Source: Rhizoctonia solani (taxonomy: Eukaryota > Basidiomycota > Agaricomycetes > Cantharellales > Ceratobasidiaceae). From it: 64,000 bases of DNA. The position numbers and the translations under genes were made by a program. Location: the NCBI RefSeq assembly GCF_016906535.1, contig NC_057373.1, positions 2,170,001 through 2,234,000 of the forward strand. The letters are read 5' to 3'. Numbering within the stretch: position 1 is the first letter of the stretch; every line of letters starts with the position of its first letter. The notes under the pieces were generated by a model, which worked only from the letters and a program-made list of their open reading frames with translations, did no database searches and was not told where the DNA came from. Below are positions 34,121 through 47,773 of the stretch, one piece after another.

Positions 34121-35832
34121 ATGGCTCTAGACCTCAAGGACGAAGATGGAAGACCCTGTATGTTGAGAATCAAACAGCGGGGACCATTGTACAATCCCGA
34201 ACGAGTAGCGCTAATGACGGATGATCCACCTTCCCAGCCGAAGGAAAGAAAACTCGTAGATATTCCTATTTTTATGAGACCCGGAAAGACTTTCCCCATG
34301 AACTTTCCAGACAATTCGCATCTACCTATTGTTGGCGAAAAAGAAATATTCAGAGGTACTCCAGATGGTATGTACCCACTAATCGCCCTTTGCATTCTCA
34401 GAGGTAAGAATTATGGCTAATTCTTCGTGTAGAGATCGCCTTGGAATTTAAAACTAAGGGAAACGCCTTTTTCAGAATGCGCAAGTGGTGGGATGCTCGC
34501 GAGGCTTACATAGAGGCTTTTGAGTTCGGTCCTACGGACCCCAAACTTGTGGAACTATTGTGGCTTAATATGGCGGCGGCGAACACCGAATTGAGTAAGC
34601 CGACAAGATGTGAGATCATTTAATCATTCAATCATTCATGCGCGATATACAGAATACTGGCCTGGCGTCTTAGGCCCTGCAGCAGAAGCTATAACACTAA
34701 ACCTCAAATCTCTCAAAGGCTACTTTCGAGCTGCTCGAGCATTGATTCATTACGAACGTTATGAAGAGGCAATAGATTGCTGCGAAAGGTAACCCCTCTT
34801 ACTTGTACAAAACAACGAGAAAACTCATTGTGTACCACATATACTAAAGAGCGCTTCAGATAGATCCGTCCAACGAAGCAATTATTGATCTATTAGATGA
34901 TCCAAAACTTGGAGGCAACATTTCCATTCAAACCAAGATAGAACTTGCTCGGAAAACTCTTGAAAAGGTTTACCAGGTAGGTCTGAGGTCCCCACCCTGC
35001 ATACAAGTTGCTCAAAACTATTAAAACAGGAGAACCACTTTGTGATACTCCAACCCCCGTCCATTGAATTTGATCCGAGCAACTTGCCGTATATCAAGCC
35101 TGCCTTACCGAAGGATCAAAAGGGGTTTGAGATGTTCTACAACCTAACTTACAAGTACCCCGAGCGAAACGCAATGGACATATTTGTTGGCGTTTCGGTT
35201 GAGGTGCCTGTGGTGAATCTTTTGCGAGAGGCTCTACCTGGTCTGGATCATGCGCCGAAAACCTGGAATTCCAAAATACATTTCGATCCAAGCATCGCAA
35301 GCGAATCGCATGCTCAATCGGTGAAGCTGCAGGCCCAAAGACATATGATAGCTGATGGGCAAGAGAAGCATCCCCAATGGGATCCGGCCTATCAATATTC
35401 CCCACATAACGTTAACCTCTATCTAGAAACGTACAACCGTCAGGTAATCAAGATTGAGCAATCGCAAAATACAATCCAGATAATTCGGGCAGTGGGCCAA
35501 AAGGCTGAAAAGCAGAAAATATGTCTGGAAGGAGGTTCAATAGTCCTTAACGTTTTTCGGCCAGGTTCCAAAGCCGAGAGGCTTTGGCTAGAGGGAAAGG
35601 GAAGGAAGGGATTCGCCTTAGCGCATCCAAGTAAGTCATCTTTTGTTACGGAACGTCAATCTCACTAACACGCATCCAAGAGTACAAACAAACCGACAAA
35701 AATGCAATGCTGGCTTCAGGGCAGCTTCGGACATGGGTACTTATATCTCCTCGCGACCATTTGGAAGAAATATCGATCACTGCTAGGGTGGAAATGCTTA
35801 ACAGGGCCGAAATTGTGCGTGACCGTGTATAG
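34121..35832 (+). CDS. TPR protein related to TTC4/Cns1 with a novel C-terminal region
   Basis: Starts MALDLKDEDGRPCMLRIKQR, followed by a 70-residue N-terminal region with no match I know. TPR-like exons follow: IALEFKTKGNAFFRMRKWWD, LLWLNMAAANTEL, AITLNLKSLKGYFRAARALI and HYERYEEAIDCCERAL, closely patterned on the TTC4/Cns1 TPRs (compare KALFRAAKALVKLRRYEEAL in the gene at 8.2-9.5 kb). After that come about 260 residues unlike the Cns1 wheel domain, including FEMFYNLTYKYPERNAMDIF and LLREALPGLDHAPKTWNSKI, ending near RAEIVRDRV (stop 35830-35832). About seven exons, frame intact. No signal or membrane segment. Probably a TPR adaptor; the partner is unknown. Confidence 0.8.
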
Positions 35833-36048
35833 ATTGATGGCGTGAAGCCCAGGATGGTATTTTAAGTTGTAGCGTGACTGAATAATGCATATCACCAACT
35901 GGAAATTGATGCACAATGCCTTGCGGTGCGCTCCTGCAGCAGTGTCGAGTTCTACGAGCCGTGGCTCTTATAAATAGAAAAACATGATGTCCCATTAATA
36001 AATCGTATGAATCCCAAATCAAAACCATAAAGCGTGCATCCTATGCTC

Positions 36049-39000
36049 TCATTGCCCCTCGGCTTCTACATCTGTACTACTATCTTTACTCATTACTGGA
36101 AGTCGGACCGAAAGCTTTCGAGTCGGGCGCTCAGCTCCATGGTCCTCATCATCCGAATCTCTGTCGCCGGTGAATACGTATGGAAGCGGCACCTCTCGAG
36201 TTACACGGAATTGATCAGCATTACCGATATGCTCGTTTTCCAGACGGACTAGTAGATCATTTGCGTTCAGCATGGGGGTTAGCTGCCAAAGTAGAATTGA
36301 CATACAGAAGTTCCATTGCACTCTTCGTAGCATCTCCAAAATCGCAAACATGAATGCTCTTGTCCCAGCTGGCAAACCACCGCTGGGTATATACCAAATC
36401 CAAATAAAGCGGAGAACTACATTAGTCACCTGAAGATAATTTTGGTTAGCAGTAGTGATCTCCGTGAACGCCAACTATAGTTGCTCACAATCGCGACGTA
36501 GTAAGCCTGTTTAGCAGCCTCAGCATATATTAAACAACACCAAATGTTCTCTTACCAGAATGTGGTTCGAATAAGCCAATTCCTTTCGCAGGAACTTGTA
36601 CTGCACACCCTTAACTTGTAGGACACTCCAGTCCATCATGAGATCCTGATATAGGCGTGAGCACTTTTAGTGAACATAATGACGAAAACATACCCAGTAT
36701 GACGTGTAGCATGAATTAATCGTCGCAAATAGGATCCATACCCCCATGCGGAAATCACGGTTACTCCCTAATAAGAATAAGCAACCTGTATTGATACATG
36801 TAATCAGACTGCTTACCATAATGTCTCCACCCATAGTACGCGATATAGCTGACTATACTGGCAGTGTATTTGCCACCCTATTAAGAATTCAAGCGAACGC
36901 TAGCAATTTGTGTCTGATCCAGACCTACATTGATGAGATGGATATGGTTCTTGCTATCAACGTATCGTCGAACACACTGAACCAACCGAATCAGGGAGGG
37001 AAGTGCTGTCAGCACGAGTGGAATGGTCCAATGTGGCCCGAGTTGACATCGTTGTTCAATGTGATGCCAATGGTCAGCGTACGCACAGACCAGGAAGTCT
37101 AATCAAGTGTCAGTATTGTTCATGAGGTGTGCATTGACAGAGATGAACTTACACAAATTGCCCATGGTATATACCAACGAGCAGAATTGATCACCCATCC
37201 AAAAGTCTGTAAATTCGACCCGCGTTCTCCCGCTAACAAAGAGCTTTCCTACTGTTCTGAGAAGCCACCACCGCGCCGATCGATGAAAAATAGGGAACGG
37301 ATTTAGCAAAACTACCGCAGTCAGGCCAAGCCACATAATTGGCCAACTCGTAGGAGCCACCGTCTCAGCCCCTGCACGAGAAAATGATAGCCAGAACGCG
37401 TATGCGAGTGTGGCGAAAAGGAAAGCCGGAAGCTAGAGTCGCTTAAAAATCCAACACTGGCTAGTTGGTAGGTTCAAACATACCTCAATGTACTCTCTGG
37501 CATCGATCACAGTTCGAGCGTCCAACTCGAAGATGAAGATGAAATTGATGCGAGCGCGAGCCCATGCGACCAAGTTCAGCCCGAGTAGAAGTGAAAATAT
37601 GACCGGTATACATAGAGCAGCATACACTTGGAGTAAAGCAGCCCACTCCGGTATTAATTCGCGTCGTTCCTCTTGTAGGGCTAGAGAAATGATATGAGCA
37701 AAAACAAGCATGAGTGAGAGCATGGGTTGTCCCGCATACAGTAATATATGCCCATAGCAAGGGCCGGTAATGCTAAGCCGATCAGCATACCGGATCTGAA
37801 TGTGCTAAAATGATGCGTGCTTTGCCGATTAGTAGCACGCAACCTAACACGAGCCTTCTTTTCATTTCCCTTCTCTAATCTCCGCACGTCAGCAATATAT
37901 CAATTCAATTCTGGATAGGACTAACCAAATCGCGTTGCATATATCCTTTCGATCTCCTTCAATAAGCCACTACAGGTATCGCCAGACGCAAATTTGCATG
38001 GCTCGATCTTTTCACGCATGTATAGGTTTTGAGTGGACATCTTCTCATATACGGTGAGTATAGGCCAATATATATAACCATCAATCACCTTCGCAGTCTT
38101 GTCAAACTTTTTGAGCGCTGTATTATTGAAAGGGTCTAAGCGATGTGGAGATTGTCGAAAGTATTTAGCGTACCTTTGCGAAATCCGGTCATATTCAAAA
38201 TCTACTTGGAGGTAAGCGTGTGCGTGTGTTAATACTCATTACTCGTCTGGACTGACTCTGTAGTTTTGTAGAAGCTCCAAGCCACTGTATGAGCGATCAA
38301 CATCAGCTCTCTCATCAGTGTATCAGTGCGAAAACTTGCCGATAAAACTCTAAAACGGCTTTCTTAAGTTTTTTCTTTGCGCGCTGGTAGGCATCTGGAT
38401 CATGTGCAATACTGCTACTAACGTGTGCTTGCGGGTTGGATAGTGGTGTTTCAGTCTTGGCGGATGCGTCTGCAGACTTCCCCGCGTTGGGTTGACCTGG
38501 AATAGGTATGGATGCTATATTGATCGAATCGAGGAGATGAAGGAATCCAGGCCAAAGTCCTTCATTTCCGACCTATGACGAGCTATTCATGCAATATTCC
38601 TTGACCATGCTATTCTGCTTACACTGCTTAGTTGTTTATGCCCTCGTAACTCGTGGAATTGTTCTTTAAGCGCGGCTACCTTGAATTGGGCATCTCGTTC
38701 GCGCTCTGAATAAAAGGCTTCGACCTTGTCTATCTCTTGATCCAGCGCCGCGAAGAATGCTAACTCGTTGGGACCTATCCCTGCTAACAACTCTTGGATG
38801 GTCTCTGGTGGTGAATAACCAATATCATCTGGAATAGTGGGCTCGAATAAATTTCAAAAAACCAAGTGCTGAAACAGTGAAAATACGAACTGTGGCGTGA
38901 GGTTGTCGTGAAACGTCGCCTCATACCACTAAAAGGATTACGGGGGGTTGCCCTCGTTTCGGCATTTGATCTGACAGACGCAGGAGCTGGTACAGAAATG

Positions 39001-39861
39001 GGCGTATCATTGAGCCCTGTTTGTTCATAAGATTGCTTCATTGTGCTATTGCGACTTTGCACTATTGATAACTGAGGTAATGGTTAGATGCATACAGAGT
39101 ACCGAACAAATGCGTACCGTTCCGCTGAAAACCCGACTAGGAAGCGCCCTTCGAGTTTCTGCCCCAGTGGAATTCGAAGTGACATGAGATACAATTGTCC
39201 CATCCTTGAGAGAATCCATACTTGTCATTGCTGGGGGCAACTCGAAATCCGGTCCCAGCTCGTCGGTGCTTAAGCGGAAGCGAGCTGATTTTACAGACCG
39301 GTTTGCCGCAGCTGGAGGTGTGAGAACGTGTGGTACATGCTCTGAAATGGAGTGCCTTGTCTGCTGTTCGCCGAGCAGACTGCCTGCACCTCCCGAAGTG
39401 CGGCCTATAGTAATCGAGGGAGTGCGTCCATTAGCGCCAGGCGGGGTACGACCGATTGCGTTGGGAGGAGTACGCCCAACAGCCCCATAATTTCTTCGCC
39501 GAAGGGCTGAAGTACCAGGACTTGGTTCTGTAATAGACGAACGTGCTTGATCGTGTATTCGTACACGGGAGTCGGAATTCCTTTCCTGTGCAGCTTCATT
39601 CGCCCTTTTAACGACAGCTATCTTCTTCTTGAGACCTCGATAGTCTCTATGAAGCGTATCTAGGTGAGCCAGTTTCTGGGGAATTTTGTAGAATAAGAGC
39701 TCACATATAGGCCTTCTTCCATTCTGGTATCTTTGGGCTTGTTGAGACCGAATACTCCTTAGGAGGATGGTGACACTTACCTGCGTGTCTTCAAGATATC
39801 TGGGTATAAATTAGCCATATTCTGAACACAACGCTTCAGATTCATACCTTGCAAACTTCAT
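36049..39861 (-). CDS. SPX-EXS phosphate transporter/sensor, SYG1/XPR1-like, copy 1
   Basis: Member of the SYG1/XPR1 family, membrane proteins with an N-terminal SPX domain that senses inositol pyrophosphates and a C-terminal EXS domain; XPR1 exports phosphate. The start MKFARYLEDTQ at 39861 is the canonical SPX start. SPX continues with ELAFFAALDQEIDKVEAFYS, HDPDAYQRAKKKLKKAVLEF and LNMTGFRKALKKFDK, the lysine cluster that binds the ligand. A long low-complexity linker with four 24-nt repeats interrupts the SPX. The EXS part has NPFPIFHRSARWWLLRTVGK, VEFTDFWMGDQFCSLVY and VRLENEHIGNADQFRVTREV, with many hydrophobic helices. Many short introns. The stop is at 36049-36051. Confidence 0.9.
39398..39490. 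repeat. 24-bp tandem repeats in the copy 1 SPX linker
   Basis: Four units with a 24-nt period begin at 39398, 39422, 39446 and 39470. On the coding (minus) strand they encode repeated IGRTPP/NGRTPS-type peptides. The tandem copy of the gene lacks them. Confidence 0.8.
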
Positions 39862-40430
39862 GATGTTGAGTTAGAACAGAGGTCGAGTTGCTCGGGACCC
39901 CTCTACGATCGAGGTACAAGACAAACAGAGATTCAGACCAGTTGCATCAACTTGGGGCTTGGCGACATCATTTCGTAAAGGACCCTGATCTCTTTGCTAA
40001 ATATGGACAATAGAACAGCCTTTAGCCCGGCCGAGCTCTGCCGAATCTTAGTAGACACGTCCATTCTACATTGTGTATACCTTAATGGGCGCAGAATAAC
40101 GTTTTTATCCATTTGGAACTATGTCGTGTGAAGGTGGTGAGAAAAGCCGACAGAGATAAAATAGTTCGTCTCAATGATCTACCAAGTAATTCAATCACTT
40201 CCGATTCAAGTCAAACCTTGAACGAGCAACACAGGCACAAGGCTCTATAAATGGCTTCTCCAGAGAGCTTCTCATTTTCGAAGATTGCCTTGCGCCACAG
40301 TTTCTCAGAAAATCCAATCGCGTCTGTCTCCAATCATAGGAGGTATATACTCGGGTAAATAATATTGTATTGATAAGTTACAGATAGGGGTATAGCTGTA
40401 TAATGTGCTGCTTCGTTCCCTTTATTATGT
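39862..40430. other. Spacer between the two SYG1-like genes
   Basis: 569 bp between the copy 2 stop and the copy 1 start, both on the minus strand. It contains the copy 1 promoter and the copy 2 3' end. No other feature is seen. Confidence 0.5.
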
Positions 40431-43400
40431 CTACTTCTCCAAGCCCACACCACCTTCTTTCGAGCGCCGCGACTGCCTAGAACTTCTTGGACTACCCTCC
40501 TCGTCATCTGATTCTGCTTCACAGGGGAAGGCGTACGGGAGTGGAATTTCTCGGGTAACCCGGAACTGGTCGGCATTTCCGATGTGTTCGTTTTCAAGGC
40601 GGACTGAGCAGTCCCACATTAGGGGGACACGGGAATGATAAATGTGCTTGGTACTCACGAAAGTTCCACTGCACCCTTCGAATCATTTCGAAAACGGCGA
40701 TAATGAAAGATCGCGTGGTAATTGGCGGTCCTCCGCGAGGTATATATCCAACCCACGAGAAGCGAATCAGAGTGTTTGCTATCTAGATGTCATTCAAAGC
40801 ATCAATACTCGTCCCAATATCCAGTACCGCTGATTCTTACTATTGCAATATAATACACCTATGAATTAGGTGACCGTCAGCATTATATAAAAGAAGAGCA
40901 TGTATCAACTACTCACAGGAATCCAGCCCGGGTAAGCAAGTTCTTTTCTTAAAAACTTGTACTTTATGCCTTGAACCTTCAATACACTCCAGTCCATCGT
41001 ATAGTCCTAGAGCAGTTGTAAGCTTCAGATCGTATAGTGTAATATGTTCAGAAATCGCACCCAATAAGCACCAAATACTGAACTAATGGTAGCAAAAAGA
41101 ATAAATATTGCCAGATGGAGATCATACTCCATGTCTATGGCGGTAGCTGTGAGGATGATGCATACAATATATGTGGAGCAACCAACCATTGTATCTCCAG
41201 ACATAATAGGTAACATAGTATACGATACTTGCAACATATTTGGCAGCCTAGACGAGGTCAGCGATATGGATTAAACAGGATATTTTTACTCACATTGACA
41301 AGATGGTGTCCGTGTTTGGAATCAAAATAACGACGAACGCATTGTACGAATCGAATAATGAATGGAATGGTTGATAAAACGAGTGGTACGGTCCAGTGTT
41401 GCTCCAGTTGGCAGCGCGCCTCAATGCGCTCCCATTGGTCAACATAAGCACAAATTAAGAAATCTGTCAAACAGTCGGTGTATATACGAAGCACCTGTTG
41501 GATCAAACTTACATAGATTACTCATAGTGTAAACGAGTGAACAGAGTTGATCGCCCAGCCAGAAATCTGCGAATTCCACGCGTCTCGTGCCGCTCAGGAA
41601 GAGCATACCAAAAGTGCGCAAGAACCAAGCCCTGGCGGAGCGATGAAAAATAGGGAGCGGATTGAATATAGTTACCAAAGCTAAGCCAACCCAAACGATT
41701 GGCCATTTAGTAGGCGAGATAATTTCAGATCCCGTCATTGTAAAAGAAATACAAAAGGCATATGCAAGAGTTGCGAAAAGAAAAGAGGGTAGCTGCAAAT
41801 GCGGTCTTTATTAAAAGGCGAGTAGATAAAGGTTTGATATGACTTACTTCCACATATTCTCTGGCGTCAATAACTGTTCTGACGTCGAGCCCGAAAATAA
41901 AAACGAAATTAATTCTTGCTCGCGCCCAAGCAACGAGATTAAGTCCGACAAGGAGAACAAAAATAACCGGAAGCGAGAGAGCCGCATAGACTTGAAGTAG
42001 GGAGTGCCACTCTGGTACTTGCTCCCTCACTTCTGCCTGAAGCACTATTGAATTCCTATTAGAGTATTCTCGGGAGAATGTGCCCGAAGCACTCACAGCG
42101 GTACAACGCCATCCCTAGAGCAGGTATTGACAGGCCGATCCAGGTACCGGACCGGAAGGTACTATAATGGTGGGTGGACGTGCGGGGACTAGCGCGAAGT
42201 CTCCCCCTTGCCTTTTTCTCGTCCCCTTGAGCTAATTATCGGCCGAATATCAGTGCTCCTATCAAGGAAGCTCCATATAAATCTTACCAAATTGGCTAGC
42301 ATAGATTTTCTCCACTTCCTTGAGGAGTCTATCGCAGGTCTCGCCCGATGTGAAATCACGACCTTCAATTCTTTCGCGCGTATACTGCTCTTGAACCCCC
42401 ATCTGCGGAGCAGGCCAATTAGCTCACCCAGGCTACTGAAAGCGAATAATACGTACTTTGGTGATTTTGTCAAACTTTTTTAGTGCTATAGTGAGATAAG
42501 TACAAAACGGATTTTATGTAAGGATTAAAGCCAACCTTTACGAAACCCTGTAACATTCAGAATCTGACCGAACCTTAGTATGTATGCGGTAGCAACAACT
42601 TGTTGGTGCACTTACTCGGTAGTTCTGCAAGTACTCCAGGCCTCTGCTCAGAATATTAGCCAAGAATAACATTATGGGAAGTTATGACTATACCTGTAAA
42701 ACTCCAAGATTGCCCTTTTCAGCTTCCCCTTGGCACGGCGGTACGCATCTGGATCGTGCGCAGCTCGATCAACATGTGCCCGCTCACGGGAACCAGTTCG
42801 AGATCCACCCGAGTTGTCTGCAGAACTCGTCGCTTTTGGACGCCGAGGTGCACTAATCGTGCCAAAGACCGACAAGACCCCTGGCCAAGCGCCATCATTG
42901 GATTCCTGCACAGGTCGATTAATAACCTACACATTATTCAAGCCCGGACGTACATCAAGCAGCTTCTTATGTCCACGAAGCTCTTCCAACTGCTCCCTGA
43001 GAGCATTCACTCTCAGAACGGCCTCTTTTTCACGGTCTTTGTAGAACTTGTCAACCTACGATAGAATTGAGATTGACTACCGAAATAACATATTCAGTGG
43101 TCTCACCTTTTCAACCTCCTGGTGCAATGTTCCAAAGAACTCGAGCTCGACTGGATTCAAAGATGATAATATGTCATCGATCGTAGAGGGAAGCCGGGCT
43201 GAGTGAAGTGTGTCTAATAGTCGAGTTCAAGATGTTTGAATACAAGAATACAATAACTGCACTTACCACGGCGTTGGCGCGTGAGGGTGAATCGCCTAAA
43301 ACCGCTCAACGAGATTCTCGGAGTCTTTGGTGCTTGTGCCGGGGGTGCTTCAGCAGTATTGATAGGCGGTACATCACGGTGAGTGTATTTCAAAAATTCC

Positions 43401-44174
43401 GCTTGCTGCATACTGGCGCTACGGTTTGACATGGGTGGACGCTGTTTCGGAGTTGAATGTCAGTATTTCTGTGCCTGGAATTAGCTGGAAGTAACACTTG
43501 CCCTGATGTTTCCGGCAAACGCTCTGGTTGGGAGCGACTTGCGTCGACCGAGGTCAGCGCCGGTTGCACTTCCCCTTTCCTCCTTGTCAATAAGGTCTTC
43601 CTCCGGCTGAGGTTCCAAATATTTCATCGGAGGTGGAAGTTCCAAGTCTTGGAGAGAATCTTGACTACTAGCATTTAGAGGAATTGATTTCCTCTTGTCC
43701 GCAGGAGTGTCCGCTCGACTCGGGATTGGGCTAAGGTCCGATGTGGCCAATGGCGCGTACTCCTCAGGATCAAGTAGGTTCTTAGGAGTGGTGTTGCGAA
43801 AAGCGTTTGCAGGGCTACTTCGAAGAATCGAAGCGGCAGAACCCATGACCCTTATTGGCGTCTTGCTGACAACACTGGGAGCCTCTTGGGTTGGAGGATT
43901 GGCCTCATAGTAATGTTTGATAGTGGATAACTTGCATTTGAGTAGCTGATAATCGCTGTAATATAGTTAGCATCAGACTCATGAATTAATACAGTAGCTC
44001 ACAGGTATGCCCTTTTCCATTCTGGTATCTACACGAGCTGAACTGAACTTCAGTCATCACACGAATAACAGTTGAATGACAAACCTGAGTCTCTTCGAGA
44101 TATCTGGGAAAATGGAGGTCAATTGGGACTGGGACGGATGAATACTAAGACTAAGCATACCTGGCAAACTTCAT
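40431..44174 (-). CDS. SPX-EXS phosphate transporter/sensor, SYG1/XPR1-like, copy 2
   Basis: Tandem paralogue of the gene at 36049-39861, in the same orientation. The start MKFAR at 44174 is the SPX start. SPX pieces are VELEFFGTLHQEVEKVDKFY, HDPDAYRRAKGKLKRAILEF and LNVTGFRKALKKFDK. EXS pieces are NPLPIFHRSARAWFLRTFGM, VEFADFWLGDQLCSLVYTMS and VRLENEHIGNADQFRVTREI, then PLPYAFP. Several transmembrane helices lie between (for example VYAALSLPVIFVLLVGLNLV). The stop is at 40431-40433. Intron positions appear to follow copy 1. The linker inside the SPX differs and contains ILRSSPANAFRNTTPKNLLD. Probably membrane-located and linked to phosphate homeostasis, by family. Confidence 0.9.
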
Positions 44175-47100
44175 CTTGCTAAGAAAAGTCGCAACGAGCT
44201 TGTCAACGTGTACCCAGATACGAAAAGGTGTGCACACGACCCGAATTTACTTTTATATAAGCTGACCGCCCAATATGACATCGAAGCCACTGACATGGGG
44301 TTTCTCGCGTCATCAAGAACTGCCTCTTTCAGTTTGGCGCAGCCTCGATTTCTCAATGCGTTGGCTTGGCAAAGCTTCTCCAATGAAGATTGTGGCAGGG
44401 TAGTACGCCAAGCTTCAGTCGGCGTCAATAGAAGTACAAGTTTGTTGGTTTTGGAGTATGCGCCATTGATCGAGCACCCCGAGGATGCGATCCATATGCA
44501 TTTGTCTATTGTATGGATGCGCGCAGGGTACACACAATCCCATGTTCTCCTGTAATAGAATTGAATCCAGGATCATCCATCTGGCATGATCCTTTAGGCC
44601 TTGAAAACAAGTTGTATCTGCAACCCTTGAAAAATAAATTATGATTAAGATACAGGCGCAACAACCCGAGTCTCAAGCAGCCTGTAGAAGTCAGCGACAT
44701 TTTCAAATATGCACGAGAGCCGGAAATAAACCATAATGATCAATTTCGTATTTTGTACAATGGCTTATCAGAGTATCGAGGCAACCAAGCTCACCAATTT
44801 TGCTACAGGAGCTACAGCTCCGCTATTCGGAAGATGGGAACGGTGGCCTAACATACACTGCCCGAATACCATCGATAACGCCATGTTCCAATCTCCACAT
44901 CAAGTGGCGTCCAAGGTAGTTGCGGTCCACATGAGGCCGCCAAGCCATGACTGAGATATGCTTTTCTTATGCCAAGCAGCTCGCAAGTGGTGAAAGTCAC
45001 ATCGTGACATGCTTTAGATACCAAATCATACCAAACCGAGCGGTAAATGTGTATTGTCTCTCTGGTGCGAAATCCAGAACAACCGGATTTACCCAAAGAA
45101 TGATTTCAGTTAATTACTTCCAGCCAAACTCAGATGTACAAGCGGAAGCAACGTATATAATTACTAACCCGTGAAACACTACAGCTGCATATCGACTCGG
45201 ATATAGTGGCGGAGTCCTCGATCAATTACGAGCAACCTGCGCCACTCCGCCCTCACGCGGATTCGGCGCCAATTTTGTCTCTGGGTTCCGTAAGTTCTCC
45301 AGACCAAGCCGTCAGTACTCACTTCTTACTTGTTGGCCTTTTTATTATTGCCGGCCGAGATTGAAAGGCCCATTATACATTAGCAACTTGGCAAGTGTGA
45401 CAGTGCACTAGAACGACGAAATAATTGTTATTTCAACCTTTGCCTAGATAATTGTCTGAATAAGTGTTTCTTGGCCTATCAACCCAATCTCCTGTAGTAA
45501 TACAGTGTCTACCAAGTAGCCAATATCTTATTTGCACGCATATAACCATACAATGTATACAATGGGTGTATGTATATTTGATCGAAGTTGCCGGTCAATG
45601 GGTGTTGCCTTTCACCAATGATAAATAGCATACTACCAAGTCGAAGTGGTTTCGAAGGATTGTATTGCCGGACATCAGAAAACAAGCTTATCTCCTCCAT
45701 GCCATTCGTATTTAGGCGCAATACACTCCAAAACGCGAGTGAAACTCACAAAGGGCATCCTAAAGTTCCCAGATTCGTTTCACACAAAGATCCGTTCTCG
45801 CTGATAGATCTGCGAAACTTTGTTGTCATCTCTGTTGGGCGGAATCAGCCTCTGGATTTATGTATCGTATTACCCAAACGGGCTGGGACTTTCTGATGTA
45901 TTCTATGTTTATTATTATTACTTCATTTTCATTTTGTTTAAAAAGCAATCGTATCCAACGACGCATCTTCCAGACGGCTGTAAGTTCTATAGGACATTCA
46001 AGCCAAGTCGCGTTTAAAGTACTGCATAAGCACATCATGGTCAAAGACACGAATTTCCTCGATTAAAGTTCGCTGCTCCAGTCCACCTCTACTCTCTTTG
46101 CTTGCTCTTAATGTTCTCTGACCTTGAGATGAAGATATACCAGAATAATCAACGATTGCCCGTTTTGCCCACTGTGCCCCTTTAGAGTTAACCAACTCCT
46201 TTCCCCTCTCACGAGATTCGTTGCACCTCCTTGGTCTACCCATCATCGCTTAGCAAGACCACATCGTTTTATGTACTTTGTACAAGTCTATCTGATAGCG
46301 ATCAACATAAACAAAAGAGTCAATGCGGGTGACTTGTCCTCCTAAAAAACGCTCGTCCTTGTCACAACGCAGTACAAGGACATCGAGCCCCGTTGATACC
46401 CCGGGCGAGAAAGCCCAGCAAACGCGCGCAGCCCATAGCACTCGTCATTTGCAGCAAACCTCGGGGCCACTCGCCCCCGAGTCATCCATGATTGGCTCCA
46501 AATCGTCCTCGCTGCACTGGTTTCAGTCCTCCCGCATGTATACCCACATCTTGTCATGTCAAACTCGGCTGCGCAGACGCGTAACGTGTGGGGTTTGGAA
46601 TATGTGGATTTAGAGATGTAATGGAAATGATATATATTTGTATACATCCCACATTTAGTCCCGGTTTCTACCAGAACTCTGTGCTATTTTACTGTACTGG
46701 TCCTACTTTGTGCACGCTATATATTCGCGCATTGATTCAAAGTTGCAGATACCACCTACAATTGAATCAACGCGGTCTTCTAACCCGTATGCGCTATTTT
46801 CAACTCTGGGGGTGATCGAAACAAGAAAGAAGAGAGTTCAAGGAGACAAAAACACATCAATCCATGAGACCCTTTCTAGTACCAAAGTGGAAAACGAGCC
46901 GGTGCGACTTGCGAGCAACAAGAAAAAAAGTATACTCTTTCCGACGTAGTATGCGGACCACCTTTCTCTGTATATTATAGTCTACCATCATAAAATCAGT
47001 ATACATAATCTGGACAACGACCAATTCAATTACACGCGTTCGAGACATTCGAAGCAGAACGCAAGGATTTCCGATACCATTAAAGGATCTGACTATCATG

Positions 47101-47773
47101 AATGTGGACTGCCCAGTTGACCTCGGGCCTAGACTCGTTTCCTGTGGACAAACCCGCGTGTTCATATGGCCATCTGGACTCTTCAAAAGAATAAGCGCAT
47201 ACATTCACGCTTTGTGTGATGATAGTTCTACCCACTAGCATACTCGGCATAGCGGTCGTCGAATGTGTCATCAATGTATGAAACTGCATTGTACTTGTCG
47301 CAGTACCCACTCTGCCATTTCCCTACAACGGCACATTCTAACACATCCCCTCACATTCAATCCACGCTTATTTGTCGTAGAAGACCCAACTCGAGGTCCG
47401 GGTATCACATGTCGTCATCACAATCATCCACACACGCACACAAAAGAGCAAGTGAGAAAGGAGAAAAAAGAAACAAAAAGAGCGACAGTAGTTGAATAGT
47501 ACTAACACACAGCCGGAATCCCAACATCTGGAAGGGTCCGAGGCATAGAAACAACCGTAGGTAAGATACTACACACGATGAAAAACAAAAAAAGGAAAAA
47601 AAAAGTCTTTCAACAAAACCCAAAAAACGGAGCGCATGTGACTATGAGTGTTTATTCACACGAGCGGGGGAGGAGGGGGGGAGGGAAGGGAGATGAAATA
47701 AAGAATTAGTATACACGAACCCGTCGCGTGTATTTTTTTTCTTCAACAAAGTGTGTAAAGGAGGATGAGGAAA
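44175..47773. other. 3.6-kb stretch without a convincing gene
   Basis: The longest unexplained interval. It holds the copy 2 promoter at the left and the OPY2 3' region at the right, with A-rich and G-rich low complexity near 47580-47690. Between them are only short frames. A minus-strand run at about 46000-46560 keeps fairly long open segments (MGRPRRCNESRERGKELVNS; GLDVLVLRCDKDERFLGGQV) broken by stops, which might be a decayed gene. No terminal repeats, reverse transcriptase or transposase motifs were recognised. Confidence 0.5.
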
